From: Luteimonas aquatica
GTDB taxonomy: Bacteria > Pseudomonadota > Gammaproteobacteria > Xanthomonadales > Xanthomonadaceae
Length of the DNA: 64,000 nucleotides
Assembly: GCF_022662575.1 (NCBI RefSeq)
Contig: NZ_JALBFU010000003.1
Coordinates: 186,879 to 250,878 of the forward strand
Direction: 5' to 3'
Shown here: piece after piece, positions 33,750 through 40,996 of the stretch
Position numbering within the stretch: position 1 is the first letter of the stretch
How the letters are laid out: each line of letters starts with the position of its first letter
Made by a program: the position numbers and the translations under genes
The notes under the pieces: model-generated
The model's input: the letters and a program-made list of their open reading frames with translations, nothing else
The model's database searches: none
What the model was told of the DNA's origin: nothing

Positions 33750-35711
33750 ATGTCCACGCCATCACCATCGCCGCAGCGCCACGTCATCGCCCGGCATCCG
33801 TGGTGGACGGCCTTCGGCCTGCTGCTGTGCGCCATCGCCGCGTTGCTGCTGCTGTGGGACTGGAACTGGTTCAAGGGCCCGGTCGAGCGGCGCGTGCAGG
33901 CCGCCACCGGGCGCGCCTTCGCCATCGGCGGCGATCTCGACGTGGACCTGGGCCGCGTCACCACCATCCGCGCCGACCGCCTGCGCCTGGCCAACGTGCC
34001 CTGGTCGAAGCAGCCGGACATGGCCACGCTCGACCGGCTGGAGCTGCGCATCGAGCCCTGGCCGCTGATCAGCCGCCGCGAGGTGCGCATCCCCGAGATC
34101 CGCCTGGTGCGGCCGCGCGTGGTGCTCGAATCCGGCGCCAAGGGCGCGAACAACTGGACCTTCCCCGGCAGCGGCGACGGCCAGACGCCGCGCCTCAAGC
34201 GCATCTGGATCGATGACGGCCAGCTGCGCTACCTCGATCCGGGGCGCAAGACCGACATCGACATCAAGATCGCCAGCGTCCAGCCGCGCCGCGATCCGGC
34301 TGCCGCGAAGCAGGCGGCCCCGCCCATCGCGGTGGAGGGCGGCGGCAAGTGGAGCAACAACCGCTTCACCCTCAGCGGTCGCGCCGAATCGCCGCTGGAA
34401 CTGCAGAACACCGACCAGCCCTATTCGATCAACCTGCACGCGGCCGCCGGCGCCACCCGCGCGCAGGCGCGCGGCAAGCTGATCAACCCGTTCCAGCTGG
34501 AGGGCTTCGACCTGCGCTTCGCGCTCTCGGGCAAGAACCTGGCCGATCTGTATCCGCTGATCGGCGTGGCCATTCCGCCCACGCCGCCCTATGCGCTCGA
34601 CGGACGGCTGCGCCACGAGAAGAAGCTGTGGAAGTACGAGGGTTTCACCGGCAAGGTCGGCGACAGCGATCTGTCCGGCTCGGCCAGCGTGGCCACCGGC
34701 GGCGCGCGTCCGTTCCTGCGCGCGAACCTGCTGTCCAGGCGGCTGGACTTCGACGACCTGGCCGGCTTCGTCGGCGGCGCGCCACAGGCCAAGGGCACGG
34801 AATCGACCAATCCCGAACTGCAGGCGCTGGCCAGCAAGCAGGCCGCCTCGCCGCGCCTGCTGCCCGACACGCCCTACGCGCTCGACAAGCTGCGCGCGAT
34901 GGACGCTGACGTGACCCTGAAGGCGCAGCGCATCAACGCGCCGTCGCTGCCCATCGACGACATGGACGCGCACCTGTTCCTCGCCGACGGCGTGCTGCGC
35001 CTGGATCCCCTGAATTTCGGCGTCGCCGACGGCGAGATCCGCTCCAGGATCCGCATGAACGCCCGCGAGGCCGCGATCCGCACCCGCGCCGACATCAGCG
35101 CACGCGGCCTGAACCTGTCCAAACTGATGCCCGACGCCAAGCTCGCCGAGGACGCCATCGGCAAGATCGGCGGCAAGATCGCGGTGGACACCCGCGGCAA
35201 TTCGATCGCCAAGATGCTGGGCAGCGCCGACGGCGACATCAGCGTCGGCATGGGCAAGGGACAGATCAGCAAGCTGCTGATGAAGCTGGCCGGCCTGAAC
35301 CTGGGCGGCGCGCTGCGCACCAAGCTGGTCGGCGACAAGCCCATTCCGATCCGCTGCGCCTACGGCGACTTCGCGGTGCGCAACGGCGTGATGAACACCC
35401 GCGCGCTCGCCTTCGACACCACCGATACGGTGGTCACCGGCACCGGCACGATCAGCCTGCGCGAGGAAACCCTGGACCTGACCATGCGGCCCAAGCCCAA
35501 GGTGCGCAGCCTGCTGTCGCTGCGCGCGCCGCTGTACGTCGGCGGCACCTTCAAGAACCCCACCTTCAAGCCGGACTACGTGCGCATCGGCCTGCGCGGC
35601 GCCGCGGCGGTGGCCCTGGGCGTGATCGCGCCGCCGGCGGCGCTGCTGGCGACGACCGAGCTGGGCGGCGGCAAGGACGTGGATTGCGGGGACAAGGCGG
35701 TGACGCGGTGA
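33750..35711 (+). CDS. AsmA family inner-membrane-anchored protein
   Basis: A 653-residue protein with one N-terminal membrane helix (A-F-G-L-L-L-C-A-I-A-A-L-L-L-L-W-D-W) and a large periplasmic part with the AsmA-N and AsmA-C patterns: V-E-R-R-V-Q-A-A-T-G-R-A-F-A-I-G-G-D-L-D-V near the start, and D-G-V-L-R-L-D-P-L-N-F and G-T-G-T-I-S-L-R-E-E-T-L-D-L near the end. AsmA-like proteins are thought to bridge the periplasm and move phospholipids to the outer membrane. GCAGGGAGC precedes the ATG at 33750. A tandem repeat array follows 22 bp after the stop. Confidence 0.9.
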   Translation: MSTPSPSPQRHVIARHPWWTAFGLLLCAIAALLLLWDWNWFKGPVERRVQAATGRAFAIGGDLDVDLGRVTTIRADRLRLANVPWSKQPDMATLDRLELRIEPWPLISRREVRIPEIRLVRPRVVLESGAKGANNWTFPGSGDGQTPRLKRIWIDDGQLRYLDPGRKTDIDIKIASVQPRRDPAAAKQAAPPIAVEGGGKWSNNRFTLSGRAESPLELQNTDQPYSINLHAAAGATRAQARGKLINPFQLEGFDLRFALSGKNLADLYPLIGVAIPPTPPYALDGRLRHEKKLWKYEGFTGKVGDSDLSGSASVATGGARPFLRANLLSRRLDFDDLAGFVGGAPQAKGTESTNPELQALASKQAASPRLLPDTPYALDKLRAMDADVTLKAQRINAPSLPIDDMDAHLFLADGVLRLDPLNFGVADGEIRSRIRMNAREAAIRTRADISARGLNLSKLMPDAKLAEDAIGKIGGKIAVDTRGNSIAKMLGSADGDISVGMGKGQISKLLMKLAGLNLGGALRTKLVGDKPIPIRCAYGDFAVRNGVMNTRALAFDTTDTVVTGTGTISLREETLDLTMRPKPKVRSLLSLRAPLYVGGTFKNPTFKPDYVRIGLRGAAAVALGVIAPPAALLATTELGGGKDVDCGDKAVTR

Positions 35712-35733
35712 TGCCGGTAACGCGGCGTCCGTT

Positions 35734-36373
35734 CTGGCCGGGCGTTCGACGCCGCAGCCGATGCCGATAGGGCATCGATAGACTTCGGTCGCATTGCCGC
35801 TGCCATCCATGGCGACGCAGGACCGACTTCGGATCGTCCGGCCCGGCCGCCCCTGGCCGGGCGTTCGACACCGCAGCCGATGCCGATAGGCATCGATAGA
35901 CTTCGGTCGCATTGCCGCTGCCATCCATGGCGACGCAGTACCGACTTCGGATCGTCCGGCCCGGCCGCCCATGGCCGGGCGTTCGACACCGCAGCCGATG
36001 CCGATAGGCATCGATAGACTTCGGTCGCATTGCCGCTGCCATCCATGGCGACGCAGGACCGACTTCGGATCGTCCGGCCCGGCCGCCCCTGGCCGGGCGG
36101 TCGACACCGCAGCCGATGCCGCTAGAGCATCGATAGACTTCGTTCGCATTGCCGCTGCCATCCATGGCGACGCAGTACGGACTTCGGATCGTCCGGCCCG
36201 GCCGCCCATGGCCGGACGTTCGACACCGCAGCCGATGCCGATAGAGCATCGATAGACTTCGATCGCATTCCCGCTGCCATCTATGGCGACGCAGTACGGG
36301 CTTCGGATCGTCCGGCCCGGCCATCAATGGCCGGGCGTTCGACACCGCAGCCGATGCCGATAGGGCATCGGCT
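35734..36373. repeat. Tandem array of a 118/119-bp structured repeat
   Basis: Five full units start at 35734, 35853, 35971, 36089 and 36208, with spacings of 119, 118, 118, 119 and 119 bp. A partial sixth runs from 36327 to about 36373. Units are roughly 90-98% identical. Each has the hairpin GCCCGGCC/GGCCGGGC, a second hairpin CGATGCC/GGCATCG around a GATAG-like loop, the CGGA-CGA-TCCG dyad and a CCATCCATGG core. It fills the gap between asmA-like and CBS genes, which converge. The last hairpin (36350-36372, 9-bp perfect stem) sits 13 nt past the CBS stop and could end that transcript. Confidence 0.95.
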
Positions 36374-36385
36374 GAGCGCGGTGTC

Positions 36386-36814
36386 TCACCCCGCGATGTA
36401 GCGTTGCAGTTGGTCCAGTTGCAGCTGCTGATCCTCGATCACCGCCTTGACCAGGTCGCCGATCGAGATCACCCCGAGCACCTGTCCGTCCTCCACCACC
36501 GGCAGATGGCGGATGCGCTTCTCGGTCACCAGGCGCATGCAGAAGTCGGCGCTGTCGCCGGGGCCGACGCTGACCACGTCCGCGGTCATGATCTCGCGCA
36601 CCGGCGTGTCGGACGAGGAGCGGCCCTGCAGCACCACCTTGCGCGCGTAGTCGCGCTCGGACAGGATGCCGGCCAGTCTGCCCTGCCGCAGCACCAGCAG
36701 CGCGCCGATGCGCTTCTCGGCCATCAAGCGGATCGCGTCGATGACCGGCGCGTCCGGATCGATCGCGAAGACGTCAGGCGCCTTCGCCTCCAACAGCTGA
36801 CGCACGGTATGCAT
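36386..36814 (-). CDS. Two-CBS-domain protein
   Basis: A 142-residue stand-alone Bateman module. CBS1 covers residues ~8-62 (A-P-V-I-D-A-I-R-L-M-A-E-K-R-I-G-A-L-L-V, then I-L-S-E-R-D-Y-A-R-K-V). CBS2 covers ~76-135 (T-E-K-R-I-R-H-L-P-V-V-E-D-G-Q-V-L-G-V-I-S-I-G-D-L-V). CBS pairs bind AMP/ATP-like nucleotides. The partner is unknown. The ATG at 36814 has a GGAG site and lies 41 nt inside the upstream glycosyltransferase gene, so expression is coupled. Confidence 0.92.
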   Translation of the reverse strand: MHTVRQLLEAKAPDVFAIDPDAPVIDAIRLMAEKRIGALLVLRQGRLAGILSERDYARKVVLQGRSSSDTPVREIMTADVVSVGPGDSADFCMRLVTEKRIRHLPVVEDGQVLGVISIGDLVKAVIEDQQLQLDQLQRYIAG

Positions 36815-37793
36815 GGGATCGCTCCTCCACCGATGGCCCTGTCCGCGAAGAGTCTCCCGCCGCCGGGTGCCAGCGGTCAACCAGGTACAGCGGGCGCTGC
36901 TTGGATTCCTCGTAGAGCCTGCCGAGATATTCGCCGATCATGCCCAGGGCGACCAGTTGCACGCCGCCCAGGAACAGGATCACCGCCATCATCGTCGGCC
37001 AGCCCGCCACGCGATCGCCCCACAGCAGCGCCTTGACCACGATCCACAGGCCGTAGGCGAAGGCGACCAGCGCCGTTGCCACGCCAAGATACGTCGCCAG
37101 GCGTAACGGCGCGGTGGAGAAGCTGGTGACGCCCTCCAGCGCGAAGTTCCACAGCCGCCACAGGTTGAACTTGCTGCGCCCGGCCACGCGTGCCTCGCGC
37201 TGGTAGGGGATGGACGCCTGCTCGAAACCGATCCAGCCGAACAGGCCCTTCATGAAGCGATGCCGCTCGCGCAGCTGCCGCAGCGCCGCCAGCGCGCGCG
37301 GCGAGAGCAGGCGGAAATCGCCGGTGTCGGTGGGAATCGGCGTCTTCGACAGCCGCCCCATCACGCGGTAGAACCCGTAGGCGGTGAAGCGCCGCAGCCA
37401 GCCCTCGCCCTCGCGCCCGGTGCGCGTGCCATGCACGTCGTCGAAGCCCTCGCGCCACTTGGCGACGAACTGCGGGATCAGCTCGGGCGGGTCCTGGCCG
37501 TCGGCGTCGAGAATGAGCGCGGCGCCCTCGGCGACGCGATCGAGGCCGGCGGTCAGCGCCGCCTCCTTGCCGAAGTTGCGCGACAGCCGCAGCAGGCTCA
37601 CGCGCGCGTCGCCGTTGGCGATCCCCTGCAGCACCGCCCAGGTGCCGTCGCGGCTGCCGTCGTCGACGTACAGCACGCGTCCGTCCACGCCGTCGAGCGC
37701 ATCGAACGCGGCGGCGATGCGCGGATGCAGCGCCGGAAGCGCATCGGCCTCGTTGAAGGCGGCGACGACGACGGTGAGCAGGTCGCGGGACAT
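36774..37793 (-). CDS. Membrane glycosyltransferase family 2, GtrB/ArnC-like
   Basis: A 339-residue polyprenyl-phosphate glycosyltransferase. V-V-V-A-A-F-N-E-A-D-A-L and V-D-D-G-S-R-D-G-T open the GT-A fold; the metal motif is L-D-A-D-G-Q-D-P-P-E; the acceptor-side S-R-N-F-G-K-E-A-A-L-T-A-G-L is typical of DPM1/GtrB. Two membrane helices (residues ~225-300) end the enzyme. It probably loads undecaprenyl phosphate with a sugar for envelope glycan modification. ATG 37793 was chosen; 37802 is also in frame. It overlaps the CBS gene by 41 nt. Confidence 0.9.
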   Translation of the reverse strand: MSRDLLTVVVAAFNEADALPALHPRIAAAFDALDGVDGRVLYVDDGSRDGTWAVLQGIANGDARVSLLRLSRNFGKEAALTAGLDRVAEGAALILDADGQDPPELIPQFVAKWREGFDDVHGTRTGREGEGWLRRFTAYGFYRVMGRLSKTPIPTDTGDFRLLSPRALAALRQLRERHRFMKGLFGWIGFEQASIPYQREARVAGRSKFNLWRLWNFALEGVTSFSTAPLRLATYLGVATALVAFAYGLWIVVKALLWGDRVAGWPTMMAVILFLGGVQLVALGMIGEYLGRLYEESKQRPLYLVDRWHPAAGDSSRTGPSVEERSHAYRASAVGGEGA

Positions 37794-37912
37794 GGCCGCC
37801 ATCCTACAAGCAGGCCCGCCGCCGACCAATCGGCGGACCGACCGCTGGCCCGGCCCGGCGCCTGGCAGGCCGTCGAAGACGGCCCGCTGGCGCGGCCGAG
37901 GGTGGCCGCATC

Positions 37913-38647
37913 CTAGTCCAGCCCCTCCAGGTAGCCGTTACCGCCGATGCGCTGCACGTTGCGCTGGATCCAGGCCGCGCGCCGCTGTACGTAGGGACCG
38001 GGCCGGGCGGCGCTGTAGGACTTGGGCTTGGGCAGCACCGCCGCCAGGCGCGCGCTCTCGGCCGGGGACAGCCGCGCCGCGTCCTTGCCCCAGAAGCTGC
38101 GCGCGGCCGCCTGCGCGCCGTAGACGCCGTCGCCGAACTCGGCGACGTTGGCGTAGACCTCCAGGATGCGGCGCTTCGGCCACAGGGTCTCGATCAGCAC
38201 CGTGTACCAGGCCTCCACGCCCTTGCGCACCCAGCTGCGCCCGCTCCACAGGAACAGGTTCTTGGCCACCTGCTGGCTGATGGTGCTGGCGCCGCGCACC
38301 TTACGGCCGCGGGCGTTGTTGGCGCGCGCCTTCTCGATCGCCTTGAAGTCGAAGCCGCCGTGGACGGCGAAGTTCTGGTCCTCGGCCGCGACCATCGAGA
38401 CCGGCAGGCTGGGCGCGATCTCCTCCAGGTCGCGCCAGTCGTAGGCCACGCCGAAGCGGAAATCCCCCTGGCCCCAGGCCTGCAGCTGGCGCGCGGCCAT
38501 GAACATCGAGAACGGCGGATCGATGAAGCGCAGCGCCAGCACCTGCAGCATGCTGATCAGCAGCAGCAGCAACGGCAGCTTCCACAGCCAGTGCAGCCAA
38601 CGGCGCGACCTGCCGGGCGCCGGAACGGCGTTTACGTTTGCGTTCAC
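37913..38647 (-). CDS. mtgA: Monofunctional biosynthetic peptidoglycan transglycosylase
   Basis: A 244-residue GT51 enzyme that polymerises lipid II glycan strands. One N-terminal membrane anchor ([13 protein letters not shown]) precedes the catalytic domain. The catalytic Glu is in A-A-E-D-Q-N-F, and motif 2 is [35 protein letters not shown] is also conserved. Start: GTG at 38647 with GAGCGAGGA before it, because no ATG lies close. It is divergent from hslO. Confidence 0.95.
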   Translation of the reverse strand: MNANVNAVPAPGRSRRWLHWLWKLPLLLLLISMLQVLALRFIDPPFSMFMAARQLQAWGQGDFRFGVAYDWRDLEEIAPSLPVSMVAAEDQNFAVHGGFDFKAIEKARANNARGRKVRGASTISQQVAKNLFLWSGRSWVRKGVEAWYTVLIETLWPKRRILEVYANVAEFGDGVYGAQAAARSFWGKDAARLSPAESARLAAVLPKPKSYSAARPGPYVQRRAAWIQRNVQRIGGNGYLEGLD

Positions 38648-38815
38648 GTCCTCGCTCCGTTCGCATCCATCGCCCGCGCCTTGCCCATCGGCCACACCAT
38701 CCCCATGCTTGCCCTCATCCCGTCGGTTGCCAACGCCGTCCCGGCGCAGCATAACGGCTTCGGCCGCACCGCCTGGCACGAACCTCCGACGCCCGCCCCA
38801 GAGACACGTCCCCGA

Positions 38816-39739
38816 ATGTCCGAACTTCCCGATCCCTCCATCGCCACGGCCGACGACGACCGGCTGAGCCGCTTCCTGCTCGAACACGCCGGCATCCGCG
38901 GCGTGCACGTCTCGCTGGCCGATACCTGGGCGCAGATCCGCGGCCGCGACGACTATCCGCTCGCCGTCGCCGAACTGCTCGGCGAGGCGGCGGCGGCGGC
39001 GGCGCTGTTCACCGGCCACGCCAAGATCGACGGGCGCCTGTCGGTGCAACTGCGCGGCGACGGCGCGCTGCGCACCCTGTTCGCCGAGTGCACCGCCGCC
39101 GGCACCCTGCGCGGCATCGCGCAGATGGCCGAGGGCGTCGAGGCACCGGTCTCGCGCGACCTGCGCGCGCTCGGCCCGGAGGCGATGCTGGCGATCACCA
39201 TCGAGAACCCCGGCATCGCCGGGCGCGAGCCGATGCGCTACCAGGGCATCGTGGCGCTGTCCACGGACAGCCTGTCGGGCGCCTTCGAGCAGTATTTCGC
39301 CCAATCCGAGCAGCTGCCCACGCGCCTGCTGCTGGCCGCCGACGGCCACCGGGCCGCCGGCCTGATGCTGCAGAAGCTGCCGGGCGACGCCGGCGACGAC
39401 GACGGATGGACCCGGGCCGGGGCCCTGTTCGACACCCTCGGCCCGGCCGAGCTGCTCGCCACCCCGGCCCAGACCCTGCTGCGTCGCCTGTTCCACGAGG
39501 AGGCCCCTACCCTGCTCGGCGCCAGGCCGCTGCGCTTCGCCTGCTCCTGCTCGCGCGAGCGGGTCGCCTCGATGCTGCAGTCGCTGGGCCCGGAGGAGGC
39601 CCGGGCGGCCGTGATCGGGGGCAGCGCCCGGATCCGCTGCGAGTTCTGCGGCCAGGAGTACCGGTTCAGCCCCGCCGACATCGACGCCCTGTTCACAGGC
39701 CACGAGCGTCCAATGGAGGCGCCGGAACGGTGGCAATAG
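38816..39739 (+). CDS. hslO: Redox-regulated chaperone Hsp33
   Basis: A 307-residue cytoplasmic holdase activated by oxidation. The N-terminal domain has [14 protein letters not shown] and G[10 protein letters not shown]. The C-terminal zinc switch has C-S-C-S-R-E-R and R-C-E-F-C-G-Q-E-Y, i.e. C-x-C and C-x-x-C. Zinc loss and disulfide formation would unfold this region and switch on substrate binding. The ATG at 38816 matches the family start. Confidence 0.95.
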   Translation: MSELPDPSIATADDDRLSRFLLEHAGIRGVHVSLADTWAQIRGRDDYPLAVAELLGEAAAAAALFTGHAKIDGRLSVQLRGDGALRTLFAECTAAGTLRGIAQMAEGVEAPVSRDLRALGPEAMLAITIENPGIAGREPMRYQGIVALSTDSLSGAFEQYFAQSEQLPTRLLLAADGHRAAGLMLQKLPGDAGDDDGWTRAGALFDTLGPAELLATPAQTLLRRLFHEEAPTLLGARPLRFACSCSRERVASMLQSLGPEEARAAVIGGSARIRCEFCGQEYRFSPADIDALFTGHERPMEAPERWQ

Positions 39740-39836
39740 GCCGGCCAGGGGATTGTTAAAGAACCATAAACCGGATAGAGTCCAGGCCTACCCCAATGGG
39801 GGAACTTCGGGCCCGGGAGAGGGGTCGTTTCCAGCC

Positions 39837-40703
39837 ATGCGTCGCCACTTCGCTCGACTGTCGTGTGCCCTGCTGCTCGCCCTAGGCGCGGCAACGGGCG
39901 CGCATGCCCAGGAGAAGGCGGCCGACAAGCGCAACGACAACAGCGCCGTGCTGCCGATCTGGGACAACACCAGCGGCAAGCTGCAGGCCTATCTGCTGCT
40001 GGAACCCACCAGCAAGTCGCAGACCGGCGCGCGCTGGCATTTCGGCGGCAATACGCTGGATGCGGCGATCGGCCTGGATGCCGGCGATTCGCTGGGCCTG
40101 CTCTGCGACCGCCGCAACGGCCTCACCTCGGCGGTCGGCAGCCTTGCCGCCAGCAACTGCATGCTGGCCACGCTCAACGACGACGGCAGCCGCCGCACCA
40201 GCGCCACCGCCGCGATCGGCCGTGACGGCGGCCGCCTCGGCCTGACCGCCGGCACCGGCCGCGACACCCTGCCCGCCTGGCTGTCCGGCGGACGCGGCGC
40301 CGCGCAGGTCGACGTCAACGACCTGACCGTGTTCGCGCAGAAGAACATCGGCAGCGAGACCGTGGTGCAGATCGCCGGCACGATCGCCAAGGCGCGCATC
40401 CTCTCGCCCGCCGAAGCCTCCAACTTCGGCATCTCCGACCAGTGGAGCACCCGCACCCTGTCGATCGGCGGCGGCTACGGCGCCTTCAGCGCCAACATCA
40501 TCGGCCGCGTCGTGGATACGCCCGGGCAGCCGAAGTTCGAAGGCCTGGGCCTCGGCCTGACCTGGCGCACGCCCTGGAGCGGTCAGCTGACCGTCGGCGC
40601 GGACAATCTCGTCACCCGCGGCAAGAATCCGTTCTCGCCCAGCACCGACAGCAAGCAGGACGAAGGCGCCGTTCCCTACGTGCGCTACGAGCAGGACCTC
40701 TAA
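39837..40703 (+). CDS. Secreted protein, probably outer-membrane beta-barrel, unknown function
   Basis: A 288-residue protein with a signal peptide ending A-H-A-Q (~residue 22). The rest is Gly/Ser/Thr/Asn-rich with alternating patterns (L-S-I-G-G-G-Y-G-A-F-S-A-N-I-I-G-R-V, G-L-G-L-G-L-T-W-R-T-P-W-S-G-Q-L-T-V-G-A-D-N) expected of a small beta-barrel or beta-rich periplasmic protein. I do not recognise the family. It lies between hslO and a TonB receptor and is read in the same direction as both. Confidence 0.72.
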   Translation: MRRHFARLSCALLLALGAATGAHAQEKAADKRNDNSAVLPIWDNTSGKLQAYLLLEPTSKSQTGARWHFGGNTLDAAIGLDAGDSLGLLCDRRNGLTSAVGSLAASNCMLATLNDDGSRRTSATAAIGRDGGRLGLTAGTGRDTLPAWLSGGRGAAQVDVNDLTVFAQKNIGSETVVQIAGTIAKARILSPAEASNFGISDQWSTRTLSIGGGYGAFSANIIGRVVDTPGQPKFEGLGLGLTWRTPWSGQLTVGADNLVTRGKNPFSPSTDSKQDEGAVPYVRYEQDL

Positions 40704-40895
40704 GCGATTCCGTCCTGCCGGATCGATCCGGCGTCGTCTCCGCGGCGGTTCTCGCGCCCGCACTCCTCCATCGAGATACGAATCCGCGTCCATCGATGCG
40801 GCGCGGTTCTGCGCACGCCAGCCCGCCGTTTGCGGCGAGTGCAGCATGCGTTTTTGCCGAATTGCCCTCTCGCCGCGGCGATTTTCCGCCTGGTT

Positions 40896-40953
40896 TTGCA
40901 TTTCGCCCCCCGGCTTCTACTATCGGGACACCCTTCCTCGCATAGGTGTCCCG
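40896..40953 (+). promoter_or_regulatory. Promoter and overlapping inverted repeat of the TonB receptor gene
   Basis: A -35 TTGCAT (40896-40901) and -10 TACTAT (40918-40923) are separated by 16 nt; transcription should start near 40930. The inverted repeat CGGGACACC (40924-40932) and GGTGTCCCG (40945-40953) straddles that start with arm centres 21 bp apart, i.e. on one face of the helix. This suggests a repressor operator, or a 5'-end hairpin of the mRNA. The rest of the 293-bp gap shows no gene. Confidence 0.6.
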
Positions 40954-40996
40954 CATCCGAGGATTGGGTGTCATTGGATTCCCACCGGAGAGAGAG

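Noticed and set aside
33762-36209. 815-codon minus-strand frame covering the repeat array and the AsmA gene
   Set aside because: It is open because the 119-bp units lack stops in several frames and because of antisense GC bias; no family match.
35734-36373. CRISPR array
   Set aside because: Units are contiguous with no unique spacers, are far longer than CRISPR repeats, and no cas genes are near.
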